Numbered from the stretch's first letter, positions 42,906-55,666 are shown. The stretch: DNA of 64,000 nucleotides from Perkinsus olseni (GCA_013115135.1 JABANP010000072.1:1-64000); one strand, 5' to 3'. Notes: generated from the sequence alone by a model not told the origin. Numbers and translations: made by a program.

Positions 42906-43292
42906 CTACTGCATTTTGAACACTGCAACGGTTTGCGTTGCCTGACCTTTGAACTTTACCGGAAGCGTCAGAGAGCCTTTGTTGAAGTAGAGCAGTGGGA
43001 GCCCCACATACTCTTTGACCGGTTTCGGCAGGCGAACCAGCACATCTATAGCGATGTGGACCCAACATCCCAGCTCAGTAGTGTGTTGATCCTTCATGTC
43101 ATATGGGATAGACCCGACGCGATAAGATGTACCATTGTAGGTCAAGTTCATGTCGAAAGCAAACCTAGTGAAGTTGAAGTAACCCGCTAGGTTCGGTGGA
43201 CCGCTGTCTCTGACGAAGAGGCCATCGAGGGGATCGCAGGGCGCCGCCCCGGCAGTGCTGATGACGAAGACGACGGGGAGCAGGAAACGCAT
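42906..43292 (-). CDS. Small secreted protein, family member 4
   Basis: 128 residues: leader MRFLLPVVFVISTAGAA, then PCDPLDGLFVRDSGPPNLAG, FDMNLTYNGTSYRV, LPKPVKEYVGLPLLYFNKG and VKFKGQATQTVAVF. Intact, single exon, two N-x-T/S sequons. Together with members 1-3 it forms a dispersed minus-strand family across 7 kb. Confidence 0.82.
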   Translation of the reverse strand: MRFLLPVVFVISTAGAAPCDPLDGLFVRDSGPPNLAGYFNFTRFAFDMNLTYNGTSYRVGSIPYDMKDQHTTELGCWVHIAIDVLVRLPKPVKEYVGLPLLYFNKGSLTLPVKFKGQATQTVAVFKMQ

Positions 43293-43427
43293 TCGGGATC
43301 TGAATGTCTCGGTGGGGCCGAGTTACAAATATCTGCTCCACGGGGAATAATACAGCAAAGAGATTGGTCAAACTTCCAACGCTTACAGAGACAGACATGA
43401 GCAAGCCCGTCGCTAATCCAGACATGG

Positions 43428-44992
43428 TCAGGCATCGTACGCGCGTTCACTTTTCACGTCACCACAGCCGGGCGGGGACCGGTTGTCACCGATCGCCTCC
43501 TGACGACCCTTCCACAATTCGACCGTATTGGCTTTGGGCCTCAAATTATCCTCACTGGAGATTATCCCCAGCTCTTCCGCTGACTTAGAACCCGCGAAAG
43601 AGTAAATACAGTCTTTTCTCGTGAAGACTTCGGCAATTCTCACCTTCGTAGCTAAACCTCTCGGTGTCCCAAAGAGATTGTGGACTACGTAGATTACTAG
43701 GGGTCCGTTGGCTGTTTTACAGCGCTCGAGTGCTCGAGAGCACGGTAGATCCCCATCGGCCCGCCACTATCTACTCGTTCAGCTTGTAAGTTCCAAGTTG
43801 GAACGAGAAAGCGCTGACGATCGCCTAATGAACTACGGAGGCTATCCTCCCCATATACAATCGTTCCCTCCTCGTCAGCAACCGCGTTGTTGGTGAAATA
43901 GTGTGCGCAATAGTCAACGGGTTGAGATAAAATGAGTACAGTCTTGCCTCTCAGCTCGCTTGGAATAAGTATACCAAGCGACTCCTGAGGAGTTCCAGCC
44001 AACTTTCAGTGAAAAGTCGCTCCTCACTGATAGTTGGCTGCGCTAAAGGCACATGAACAATTACAAACACACCAGGTTGCTGTCACCAACTTATGGGGAT
44101 TCAAAACAGACGGAGATATTGATCACCGGCAACGCCGAGGATGAGGTGCGGGTGAGTCCGTCAAATAAGATTATGATGAGAGTTAAATTGCCAATTTTTC
44201 GGCACGTGGCTCAGGAAGGCAAGACTGGGAGAGTCTATCTGAAGGGATCGACGGCGTAGACAGGGTGACGTGCCGTGATTGTATGCTACTGTGCACCCGA
44301 ACGCTGACCGCGAGCCCTGCGCTCGGGTGAGGCGGGATGGGCTACATCGAGTGAGTACCCTTGCGGCGGCTCTATTAAGCGTCTTGTTGTATCGAGTGTT
44401 GCGCTGACCGCGGCACACGATATGTTACCCAACGGTCCGCACGCATGAACATGCATACGCTACCTAACGCGCCTGTCATTTAGGAATTCAACTGGGGCTA
44501 GCGAGTTCCCCCGGTTGAAGGATCGAGTCAAGCGTAGCATGGAACCTGGGCTGCGAACGTGCTATGTGTGTCAGGTACTTGCATATCAAAGCGCGTTCAA
44601 ACCTCATTACTCCACGACATCCAGGCGTCGACCAGTGACATGCTCCGCCTCGAACCCCGCCGCTTATGACACGTCGCTCGCGTGCACGGCTTATATCTCG
44701 GAAGGAACGCGCAGTGAATCATTGCTGGCTACGGTAGCACTGCTGTCCTGGCAACGGGCCCGACTCCGATGTACGGGCTTTCGGTTTCGTCACATTTTTG
44801 CTGACTACGGATACGGAAGAGAATGAAGCAGATCTCCCTGTGGGACGGCACTCCCAGACGATGCTCCTCGCTCAGGAAGGTTACCTCGCTGAGGCACGCG
44901 GAGACCTGGCAGAACGCTTGAAGGTTAGGGAGCTGCAGACGGTATAGAGTGTCCGGGAGAGTTAACTTGCTAGCTCCTCCTCTCCCTGCCAT
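43428..44992 (-). CDS. Candidate minus-strand gene, unidentified
   Basis: Three stretches look coding: MAGRGGASKLTLPDTLYRLQ from ATG 44992 with a GTCTCC donor after FCQ; LAGTPQESLGILIPSELRG to SGGPMGIYRALEH at 43697-44002, preceded by an acceptor-like GAAAG; and FTRKDCIYSFAGSKSAEELG at about 43500-43620. The exons between 44,050 and 44,880 are not resolved, so these may belong to more than one gene. No domain recognised. Confidence 0.3.
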
Positions 44993-45255
44993 ACTCGGAA
45001 GGGCATCGATAAGCGATGTGTTTGAAAAGTGTGGAGAACATGAGTAACCCTTATATTGTGTCGCATGAGACTCTTCTGTTCCCTGCGGACTCGCTCAAGT
45101 CATCCACAGCAGGCCTTAAGTGATATTCAAGCTCGGAACGTCGTCCAGAGCTCTTACTTGATCGACTGGCCGACTTTTCCGCTGGCAGGCTGTGACAAGA
45201 ACGCAAGGTTTAATACGCGGATAAGCTATATGAAGGCAGTTGGCCTCATAGACAT

Positions 45256-46777
45256 TCAGTTTCTGTGCTTCAAAATACTATGAGAAGTATCTTGATGTGT
45301 CCACTTGGGCTCTGCGGCAAGCTCAGTTGCATCCAGTTGATGCAGGTTAGGACAGGCAGCGAGGATTTGTGAGCGATACCTGAACGATCAGTATTGTTGG
45401 GAATGAAGTGAATCATCACCGAAGCATGTCATAAAGACACGCTAGAAATAGAACCAAGTCCAGAGAGACGCCGAGTCTCAGAACTTACAGTGGAGGAGCA
45501 TCAGTCTGGCATGGATTCCGCTCGAGATAGACGGTGGCAAGCTTGGGGAGTTTCTTCAATGCCTCGCAAACTGCCGCCAAGTTCTCCACAGAGTTATCGT
45601 TCATCCATAGTTCGACGATAGAGGGAGGCAACGGAGGCACCGTAGTCATTACCTGACAGCCACTTAAAAAATATACTTACGAAAGCAGTCAGCGGTGATT
45701 TACGTTCCCTGCTGAGTCGAGCTCCCACAGCTTTGGCAACTGCGCCAGTACAACTGAATCTGCGGCCAACGTGGGCATTTGGTTGTGCGCGAGGTGCCTG
45801 GCAGACACGACTTATGGAGGGCATGCTGCTAGTTCATGCGATGATTCGTTCGCTGAACCGCTTTAAGACTGTTCAACACAGACTCTGTCCACTCACAGCT
45901 GCTCAATATTCTTGGACTCCAGTATTGAATGCTGGCCTTCAGGAACAGCCCAGCTAGTTACACGATTGCTAGACATGCTCACTATCTTCAGCGACTCGGG
46001 TACCTGAATGAAGTTGGAAAGAAATTGGTAGGCTCCGGCGAGAGACAAAGTTCCCAGCTCACTTCGTCACACTCTAAAGACTCAATCTTGTTCCTGCCGA
46101 TCCACAGCTCCTCGAGCTTCGGTAAGTTATGCAAGTTCTCTATCTTCCGTATCTTGTTGCTACCGAGCTCCAGCAGGACAAGGTTCGGTAGGTAGGGTAT
46201 GTCCTCCATAGTCGTTATCTTGTTGTTTGCCAAGTACAGCTTCTTCAAGTTAACCAAATGAGATATACCCTGAAAAGAGCGCCAAGACGAATCCTTCCTC
46301 AATGTCAACGCCCTGTAGTTAATTGAGTCCCCTACTTCAATTTTTCCTTATCTTATTGAAGCTCAGGTCGAGTACTCGCAGATTCACCAAATGGTTCAAA
46401 TTCTCCATTATCCGTATATGGTTCTGGTAGAGCTCCAGATGTTCCCTGAAAAGCACCAAGAGTTACTCCCGGCTGTTTGACTAGCCAGCATACAGCTCTT
46501 TGCATTCCTCCAGACCTTCGATCTTTTTTATCTCGTTTGCGATCAGCTTCAGCGACTTCAATTTTCGACCTAACATTTGGTTGAAAATAGTTCAGCACTT
46601 CCGCTACCACGACCTACACTTCTCGAGGTTCTCTAGTTTCCCCACTCGCAGGTAGCTCACATCGATCTCCTCCTGATCTTCCGTCAGCTCCACGTCTTCA
46701 CCCAACCGGTAAATCGTTGGGCCCTCCTCACTGTTAGACTCAGCAGGCGGAACTTGTAAGACCGGTCGTGTTGACAT
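45256..46777 (-). CDS. PPP1R7: Protein phosphatase 1 regulatory subunit 7 (SDS22), multi-exon
   Basis: SDS22 is a leucine-rich-repeat protein that binds and stabilises the catalytic subunit of protein phosphatase 1 and is needed for mitosis and polarity. Exons: 46618-46777 (acidic N-terminus ending VGKLENLEK), 46494-46569 (LKLIANEIKKIEGLEE), 46336-46445 (LELYQNHIRIMENLNHLVNL), 46063-46269 (LKKLYLANNKITTMEDI, LLELGSNKIRKIENLHNL), 46003 downward (LKIVSMSSNRVTSW). Later exons give LAHNQMPTL, VELWMNDNSVENL and the LRR cap TVYLERNPCQTDAPPL, and a last exon starts YRSQILAACPNLHQLDAT. Repeats are about 22 residues, as in SDS22. One extra A in an A-run at about 46341-46345 breaks the frame at NKIRK|IE and is probably a sequence error. 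Introns are 48-66 nt. Confidence 0.9.
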
Positions 46778-47513
46778 TAATGATAATCAAAACTTTCTCT
46801 ACCGGACGCAGTTCCAATCCATCCACGCCTGAAACTCAATGCTGGATACATCAACCTCGCGATGTGACTGTTCATGCTTTGAATGTGTAACAACAGCTTC
46901 ATAATAAACATCGGCATAATACAAAGGAGCCTTCGGCCTCAACGGTTCCTCTGCACTGAGGTGGTTGAAGCTCGCAGTGGCCTATACTCGTCGTTCCAAC
47001 TCGGGCTCGTGGAAGGCGGTCTCGAAGGACCTCGGGACGTTAACAACAGGCCTCTCCGGCAGGGACTCGCAGTTCGGATTAGCAGTCGGGCACTTGCCGA
47101 AGCCAGGACAGCAATCATGCTGGGATGAACGGGCTACGATAGTGAACCACGCACTGTAGGACTTGAGGACTTGACTGAATTCAGCCTGGACGTATCTGTA
47201 ACGGTTCGAGATGGCGTTGCCACTAGGAGCCACTACGTGAACTCAAGCTTACTGCACGTAAATTCGGTGACTTGTATCCACCTCGTACTTACGCACCGCT
47301 GATGTCACTGTTGGAGGCCTGAAAAGACGAAAAGGCTGACGGTGCGGGAGGAGTTTTGTGCAAAGGCTTCACTGACCCAGCTTGGTCGACCAACTTCTGA
47401 GCAGTTGTGGGCCCCAGACAGGCTTCGACTAATGCCACAACTAAGGCGTAACTGCACTTCGGCTAGCCGAGGTTGATGAGCGCCAAGGGTTGAGGGTACT
47501 TGGGGCTGTCCTG
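46778..47513. other. Region with unassigned open frames
   Basis: A plus frame at 46883-47128 and a Cys-containing minus frame at 46982-47233 overlap. Neither has a motif or splice partner that decides between them. It presumably includes the PPP1R7 promoter. Confidence 0.3.
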
Positions 47514-47977
47514 ATGCGAATCCTCAGGTATGCCGAAGTCCTCTTGCAGGGATTCTCGGAACGCTGTGGAGCATATCTCTCTGTTCCTACAGCAAAGGTA
47601 CTCCCCTTCCATTTTGCACTGTGTACAGACTTACACTCGGTAAGCGTGGACGATTTGAAACAAGAGCACGAGCTGGTATAACTTTCTAACCAGCGGACAC
47701 CAATGAAGGAGCATATCAGGGCCGTGCTTTTCGTGAAGGAGAATGCCCGACACTATAGCCTCGCGGTGAACGCCGCCGAACGACTGTAAATTCCGGTACC
47801 TGACACTGAGCTATTGAGACAAACGACGCTAGAGACCGCTCCCTACAAGAGCCACAGGCACTGCGCTTTGGTGGAAACAATATCACTCTGGACAAGAATA
47901 CGGCGTATACCAATGTTCATGAAACGATGATCGAAGTTGTCCGGGAGTACAGCGAAATGAACCTGGGGGGGCTCTGA
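47514..47977 (+). CDS. Small plus-strand gene, unidentified, with a very short intron
   Basis: From ATG 47514 (MRILRYAEVLLQGFSERC) the frame runs to HEL. It is then interrupted by an 18-nt GTATAAC...ACCAG segment that includes a stop; skipping it continues RTPMKEHIRAVLFVKENARH. A normal GTAAAT-GCTAG intron (about 47 nt) then joins AAERL to DRSLQEPQALRFGGNN, ending EYSEMNLGGL at TGA 47975-47977. The second junction is convincing; the first would be an extremely short intron or an in-frame stop. Family not recognised. Confidence 0.45.
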
Positions 47978-50253
47978 TGCTGCAACCCGAGGTCGAAGTC
48001 GAGAGCTGAGCAGCTAACCGTCTGTGATAGAATGAGCTTCCGCCTAATCGACGCCGGCATCGAGTTCGTGGCAGCCTGCTGTTGACCTCCGTTCTCGTTC
48101 AACGCGTTGTTGGCGTTCCATCTGCAACACGCGACGCCACAGCAACTACATGGAATCGACTTGGATGGCAGTCTACTGTCTAACCACGGTGAGCCAGAAG
48201 TCCGCGTATGTGAGAGCGTCGTATACGCTACTTTGGGCGTACACATTAGTCCCTGAGGGAAGAGAGGGATCAGATAGATCCGAAGTTGTAACCTACGGAT
48301 CCAGCAGGCCTTTATAAATGCACTCAACAATCTCGGGTTGACAGCAAGGAGAGCCCCACAGGCAGAGACCAGGCCATCAGGCAGCCCAGCTGGCGTGGAG
48401 GAGTAACGCTGGAGGTCGAGGACGACCGCTTTGACCAACCATACGTATCTGTGACATTTCTGAGTGATAGCGAACGCAAGGTAGAAATATGATAAGATCA
48501 AAAACGGCTTATGAGCCCCTCGAAGCGAACAGCGCCAACGCGGCTAGGAGGCAGGTGCAGGAGCACTGCATACCCGGGTATTGTATGCCACTGTAGCGCT
48601 CTAGAAAGATTGGCCCCTCCGAGGGTCTGACGGACGTTCTTGGTCCAGTTGATAAGGAAACTGTTGAAGCATCTCGTTCGTAGACCTACACAAGGGCGGC
48701 TACGATGCCTTGGAGGTAGGAGAGAAGAAGAGGGTACCCATGAGTCGACGCCATCTAGCATCCTCGAAAGATGACCTCCGACCCGTACGCTGTTGCTGAA
48801 CATGCAGATCGTGGAGGAGGGACTCTCGTCCCCAGTAGTTGTCGACTAGTTCGTGGAAGGAGGACCAGTCTAACACTAGCTTCAAGTCGCATACTGGATA
48901 CCTGATTGAGGGCTTCACACAGCTGCTACCATCATCATCAGCTACACACCATGCTTGGTTCATTCGTAAGGACACAGCATCAACGTCGAATGCTGTGCCT
49001 GATGGCAGTGGTCGGCCCAGTGTACTAGAAGGGTTTTTCGTACCTCGCCATTCTTCCGGCGCTGATGTGCTGATTTTGATCTCTCGGTGGGAGGATGGCG
49101 GACAGCAACTCTAGGCCGAACTTAGGTAGACGGAAGTACAGTATAGCCATCAAGACGGCTGAGGACACCCTATACGCCGGGGGAGCAGTCGTGGGCGGAT
49201 CGCTCCGTAGCCCACTCAGGTATTTCCGGACGTCCACATTGGGCTCAACCTTGTGGTTCATCCAAGACAAAGTATGGTCGAGCAGCTTGTGGAGTAACAG
49301 CCAAACTTGACGACATGTCCTCATCTTGCGATGAACCAGCAGGACAGCACGCGCTTCATCACGGGTCAGGAGGCGGCTCTTCGGGGATAATGATGCTCTA
49401 AGAGAGGGTATAAAGACAGGAAAACAACAGTCCCAGCGAGGGAGGCTCATCACCCGGGTGGAGATCTGCTAGCCGGCTGTGTTCCAGATCTGCATGCAAA
49501 CGCGATAAGACGGTCTAGCATACTGGTACGAGCCTTCACTGAACCTTCGAGGGAAGCATGCCAGGGAGGCGGCGGGGACTAGCGGAGCACCCTTGAATCG
49601 CTCAAGCCTCTTGCCAGCAGGAGCGGGGTTAGTGGACTCCTCCTCGATAGACTCCACACTGTGTCGCCTTGTCAGGCCCTTCCCGCTGACGATCTTGGAC
49701 ATCTCAACGCCTAGGAATGATCGCTCGCGCGAGATTTTAACTCCCTCAGATACCCAGCTCGACATCCTCGCAAAGTGCACTGTGCAGCCGTGGATATTCC
49801 CTTTCGCACCGCCTCGCCAAATGCTTCAACAGAGCAATCTACCCCAAGACTGTTGCGCTAGACAAGTCTCACGGATACTGTACGTCAGTTGGTTCTAGCC
49901 TCTGTATTTTGCTGGACGGCTTCAGTGAATCCTTGGCAGCAGTAATGGGGCCTACTGAAAGGGTCAGTGGAGATAGATGCCGGCTGATGACAGGACCCAC
50001 CGGACTGGTCACTCGCCACGAGGTCGGCAGCCCGAGCCTTGTTTATAGCATTGCATAGGAGACGCCAATCGGGCGAGGAGTGCCCGTGGGAGCCTGATAA
50101 GGACGAATGCGGGAGAGAGGTGGCTAGGATGAAGCTACGGGAATCCGCTTGTCCGGTGGCACCAGTGAGGAATGCCTCTGGCAGGAGCATCGGGAAGTCG
50201 ATCTCTTGTCGTCGGAATATGAGTTGAAGCACCTCGAAAGTGAGAAGTTCCAC
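47978..50253 (-). CDS. Candidate multi-exon minus-strand gene, unidentified
   Basis: Long helical exons on one strand: TRDEARAVLLVHRKMRTCRQ to RVSSAVLMAILYFRLPKFGL (49025-49453), PVCDLKLVLDWSSFHELVDN (48700-48975) and VWLVKAVVLDLQRYSSTPAG to LLSAFIKACWIRRLQ (48280-48480). Upstream frames at 49469-49780 and 49885-50253 (EVLQLIFRRQEIDFPMLLPE) may be earlier exons. No family recognised. The 3' end approaches the convergent plus gene ending at 47977. Confidence 0.4.
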
Positions 50254-51237
50254 TTGGGTCGACGAGCAGGACTAGCCCCTCAGCTTTACAGCGTAGTAGG
50301 ACTGCTGAGTCTCCCAGGGGAGCTTCTCTGCATGCTCGAGGATGTGATTTAGCTAAATTGATGAATACATGTTGGGTCATGACAAGGGTGTCCTCAGAAG
50401 GATACACGAACGACCTCGACTCCTGAGCCTGAGCGGAGGCATCTTGCCACGCCCCAGATCGTGAGGAAAACCTAGGTCACCGCTGCATCGCCACCATCAG
50501 GCGTCGAGCTGTTGAAGGCGTCACTTCGGCAAGCCTTAAGATCGCGCTGGATATCCTTCAGGATGCGCTGACGATCCGTGGTGGTGGAAGTCGAAGAACC
50601 TTGGAGCGGGTCCTAAGCATGACCGATGGGAGGATTCACCCACGATGGCCGAGCTTCCTTCCGAGCTCTCGTGCAGCACTCCTGGACAGATTCTGAGATA
50701 TAGCAGGTACTAATTCTGGATGGGGAATCCACCTACCTCCACCGGTATTGTCGTCGTTGTCGTTGTGATGGTGGGCGTGGATCTAGACTGCGGAGCCTCG
50801 AACATGAGCTCAAGCAGCTTCTTATGGTTAGACGCTATGCTACGTACCTTCAGCGGAGGGATGTGAGACTATACCGATGAGAGGACCAACCTGTGACGGG
50901 AGGTCGGCTATTATCCTGTTACCGCTGCCTTCATTCTCATCATCGAAGTACATGAGGTTATCGAAGTCGACCAAGCGGCTAACCTCACCGAGTATTATAG
51001 GCGATACACGCTGGATGCCACGTTCGGTCCCTGAGGAGCATCAAGGTGAATGGATGGGGGTCTAGCGGTGAGGATGCTTACTGACACCAGCCGCCAACTG
51101 GGACAAAACCGGGTTGTTCTGGAAGACGAACACGCATGCTACAGTACCCACGATATGGCCAGCGTGCTGGAGATGGCCTTTGAACCTGAAGACATCGATG
51201 CCCAGGGACGGCGACACGCGCAACTGAGGCCTCCTAC
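50254..51237. other. Unresolved region
   Basis: Short frames on both strands. It may hold 5' exons of the gene below or 3' exons of the gene above. Nothing is certain. Confidence 0.25.
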
Positions 51238-54200
51238 TCACACTGATGCCTGGAAATGATGCCGATCCGTTAGCTGCTCATCTAGAGGGGTTCCATCAAC
51301 TGCTGTTGCCATAGTGTCTACCAGATGCATCGAGGACCGACGCATGCCCGAGATAGTAACAGCGGAAGTGGTCGAGGATACTGGCGCGTTGCGGTCGGCT
51401 ACTGAAGCTCCTGACACGCCACGCGAGAATCCGAAGTAGAGATGTCGAACATTGAACCATGAACCTACTGACGATCTTTGAGAAAGGCACCCACGTCTCG
51501 CCGAATATCCTCTCTGTGTCGCCGCCGCCTTGTATGGCATCACCAGACGTGGTCTTAGTACGATCACGGCAATGTGCCACGATTCTGAGGTCATGGAGGA
51601 GAGAAGTCAAAGCTGCTTGACTTACCTAATATGATGGCGATTGAGGTTCTCTAGGGTAGTCCGGAGCTGTATTATCGGCAGCACGCTCTCATCTAGTACC
51701 TAGGCACGAATGTTCAACAGCCGCCAACTTCTGAACCGGTGGGAATGATGGAAGCGGCGACGAGCCCTGCGTCTGTTATCGAGGAAAAGAATAGGAGAGT
51801 CCCCATCCCAACGACTCCAACGTCGAATCTGGACATACTCACAGGAGCGATGGAGCATCCCTTGCGTGACAGTTGTCCCAGCCTCTCTAGATGATGCCGG
51901 CTAAGCAGCCCCAAGGCAGCCTGCTGGATATCATCCGAAGTCACCAAGTCCCTCAGAGACTCGCGTAGTGTCTAGGAGCACGACAGAGATCAACACCACT
52001 CCGTTATTCACTCTGGCTCACCTGAGTTAGCGTGCGGCTGGCCTCCGCGCATCCGTTGCTATGGACAGCTTTTCTCGTGTCACCATCAGCATCCACAAGC
52101 TTCTTCGCCATAGTCACCATGTCGGTGATGCCCTCGGTGCCAATCTCGTCATCAGCGGTATTCTCGTTGCCAGCGGTGCAGGCTGCTGTGTTGCAGGCCC
52201 CACTGCTACTATTACTGCTGCTGACGATTTCGTTCGCTGGAAATGGAAACCTGCCCGTGACGGACTGTAGCAGCTGATCCTGCTGCCTACTTTCTCGCAG
52301 CTTCTCGGATATCATTCGGGTTATCCAGCTGATATCAGCACCATTCTCATCTCCCAGGAGACACAGTGCGTGCCGAGTCATCACCTTCTTGTTGAGTACG
52401 CTGCTGCAAGACCTGAAAAGATAGGTTCGCTGAGGCCACATGTAATCTCGAATGGAGGCGGCTGAAAAAGCCGCGAGTGACGCGTACCTTGTCAAGCCTT
52501 ATGCCGTCAACGGCATCCCACAATGGGTCAGTGCCTGATGAAGAGAATGGAATACCAGTGAAAAATAAGGGGGCTTACACATCTCGGACCAGCAGGCCGG
52601 AAATGAGGACTCCTTCGATCGTTCCCCGTTATTGATAACGAATGATACCTGAGGAGAGGTAGGCCTACCAAGATACGGACGCCACAGTGGCCCCGACCTT
52701 CCACTCGAAGCGCTGGAGGTCAGCTGTATCATGAGTACCGAACACCGCTGAGTCCAAGGGATGTCGGCAAGCCTACAACGCCACTCCCGCCTGACCGAGG
52801 AAGATCGGAGCTAGGCTGTTGTACTTGCTGCTGCCGCAGCATCTCACCAGCGAGGTCCGAGTTTGTGTGCGACCGTGAACGCTCTTGCGAGTCTGCGACG
52901 GACTCCGAAGTGCGGCCGGAAAATACAAAATTGATGTTGCTATCTGAGGCCATCCACTCCTTCAAGAATAGAGAGAGTCGTTGTTACTCTGTTCGAATAG
53001 ACAGGCAATCGGGTAGATCTGCATGTCACACATCTGATCAACACTGATGTTCATCTCAACCCTTACAGCCTTCGAACAGCACCCCTCGGATATCAAGGCC
53101 ATATCATGGTGGACCTTCATCAGAGACCATTGCCTGACGACCATAGGAGTGTCTTACCGGCCCAGTGGCGATGTCCTCTATGGCTATGCAGCAGGAGCCC
53201 ACCGTGACACGCTTCCGAGCGGGTGGATGTTGTCGTCCATCTTCTGGCGATTCTCGTTGTTCAGCTGATAGCAGAGAGATCGGGAGGACCAGGAGAGCTT
53301 GCCCTACTGATATCACTCAGGACACCGCTAATAATGCTGGACACAGCAGAGCCGCGGCGACTGAGCAGCATCTGATGAAAAGCGGTGATGGGGGAAGGAG
53401 ATACGGCTCAGCGTGTACGTCATCGTCGTCCACCCTGATCAGTTTGAGCACGAAGTTCCTATCCTGGAGGGAACCTAGAAGCTGCTATCACACTAATCAC
53501 GCGAAGAGGGCCTACTGGTCGTCCAGCGGAACCTCAGTACAACTTCAGGCCACTCGGGTTGGTCAGTGTGACGGCAGACCTTGGTCTGGTATCGATGCTT
53601 GCCGCCGTCACCCCACTCAAGACGGAGACAGTAGTCACCTGGAGTCATTGAGAATGGGGCTACCGATGAGTCGGAATATCCTACCCGTCCTGTCGAGGCC
53701 TGTTATTCGTACTGCAGATACGCCGACGAGGAACTCCATCAGCTTCTCGCTCCTCCCGCCATCCTTGGCTGCTACCGCAGTAGTCGGACCGGCAGCATGA
53801 CCCTTCGGTATCCAATAGGGGGAGGGGGTATTCAAAGGGTGCCCGATGTCATCAACTTCGAGGGCATCGGTGTCGCTGTATGCCACGGAGCTCTGGCGGC
53901 TCGGGGACATGACCGAGGAGCAGGAAGGGCGGTGATTTGACTAACACAGCCTCGCTAGAAAGACTGGTCATTCCGCGGGAGGGACCAACGCTCACAGCTG
54001 AGCTTCCAACCTCCCAGGCATCGAAGTGACTCGTCTTAGAAAAGGCGTTAGCCTCTTCCCAATCCCCCTCTGAGCTCGAACTCTCGGATCCCGCTGTCTG
54101 CACGGCGTTCCCGCTCGCAGGAGTATCTCGACAGCTGAAGGATCAGTGCGAATGTGGACCAGACACTACCACACGGAGAGACATGAATCTGATTGATGTC

Positions 54201-54450
54201 TTGAACTGCAGCATCCAAAGGTGGCTCCGGGTCCCGGGGCAGTGCCTCGTCACCTGAGCGGACAAATGCCGTACGCCCGGAGAGTCCTGTCTCGAGTGAC
54301 GAGGTCATCCTACCCGTGTTGTTGTGAGTGGCCTGCCTGTCGACCTCCTCCCGCGGCTTCTCGTTTTCGGGAAAGCGCCGAACCCCATCAAAGACCCTGT
54401 GCGGCACCTCCCACTACAGACTGTAACCCAACACTAGGTGGTGGCCATCA
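51238..54450 (-). CDS. Candidate long low-complexity minus-strand gene, unidentified
   Basis: Minus-strand frames share a Ser/Thr/acid-rich style: FSKTSHFDAWEVGSSAVSVG (about 53950-54050), DLAGEMLRQQQVQQPSSDLP (about 52780-52870), RHALCLLGDENGADISWITR to GTEGITDMVTMAKKLVDADG (52030-52390), VTSDDIQQAALGLLSRHHLE (about 51880-51947) and SMHLVDTMATAVDGTPLDEQ (51260-51330). I could not place all introns, and it may be more than one gene. No domain recognised; the composition suggests a regulatory or scaffold protein. Confidence 0.3.
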
Positions 54451-54792
54451 AAAAGAAGGCATAACAAGAATGGTATAGGTGTGGCCATCAGGAGCTTTCT
54501 CGCAGGTTACGTAGTTGCCGATGGCTGCTGCTTCCATGGGCAATTGGGTGTCCTCCTGCCCCTTCCTGAACACAGCGTGAATAACAGTGAGGCCCACCAT
54601 GTCCCTTCCCTACAGCGTTCTTGGACACTCCCAGCATTTGACGAAGTACGTTGCGGCGCTTAGCCTGGGACTCCGCTGCGGCGGCACTGAGAGAACACAG
54701 GCTTATTAGCAGGGGAGAACCCGCACTTCCGAGTCGACTGGAGTGCAGTGGAGGTGGCGCGCTACGGGTGGTGATCATGCTTTCAATAATCG

Positions 54793-55432
54793 TTACTTTG
54801 CTTTCTCTAATTTCATCTTCCTCTTCTGCCTGAGGTCATCCTTAATGACCCGTATCATCTCCTCAGTAGTTGGGGTAAAGTGGCAGGACATGTGCCGCCG
54901 ATCCGTTCCAAAACTCATCTTGCCGTTGAAATTCTTCACCGCCAATTCCGCACCTGATCACAACAACGCCGTCTTTTAAACTCCCTAGCGCAGTGAACAA
55001 GCCTCCCGGCGATCTAGCCGCGGACGCCAGAAGCGGCAAGCCCTTACATCCGGGGGAAATCGACTGAGACTAGAGAGATTTTGACAAAGCCACGCGTTCT
55101 CGAATGATACCCACTGACGACCCTCGTCCCCTCAGCCTGTCCCCGCCACTAGTACTCTTCCACGTGAAATAATCGACGTACATGACGTCTCCAGCGGCTC
55201 CTCTGCCTCTGCCGAAGCGCAAGTCCTTGACTTCACCATACTTGTTCAGGACACCATCCGATAGGAGATCATCTGTGAAACAGAAATCGTTGAGGGTAAC
55301 GAGAATACGGAGAAAACCACAAGCTGGCCACAGACAACCCCGAGCGACGCGTGGTTCGATCGTCCAATGAAGACGCCGAGGGTTGCCACGCCCCACGGAT
55401 AAATTGCCGACATCCTTTTTCGCGCTAGTCAT
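54793..55432 (-). CDS. RRM-like RNA-binding protein, two or more exons
   Basis: The ATG at 55432 opens MTSAKKDVGNLSVGRGNPRR. An RRM-like fold follows: ILVTLNDFCFTDDLL, then LNKYGEVKDLRF and AAGDVMYVDYF. After an intron (donor GTGGAA near 55155) it continues AELAVKNFNGKMSFGTDRR, with a basic C-terminal helix (DDLRQKRKMKLEKAK) and stop TAA at 54793-54795. The pattern beta1 - helix - G-E-V - beta3 - A-x-x-A-(V/I)-x-x-x-(N/D)-G is that of an RRM, although the RNP1 motif is poor. Role: RNA binding, target unknown. Confidence 0.55.
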
Positions 55433-55666
55433 GGATGATTACCTCTAGTGATCTGTCTCGGTATAGGGCGTATAGCCACAGTATAAGGCCCAGCTTTGGC
55501 GATGGCCAGAGTAGTCATCGGCTCACGCTTGCTTCTTGCCTCGCTAGTTGACGTCACTGTCTAATGGTGGTACTAAAGTATTCGCTGGGAATCCGCAAAG
55601 TCGATCATCTCGAGTTGGTCACACTGATAACGCAGGACTCCATCAACAGTGAAACGTTAAGTCTTG
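55433..55666. other. Intergenic region between RRM gene and WDR4
   Basis: No feature seen. Confidence 0.35.
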
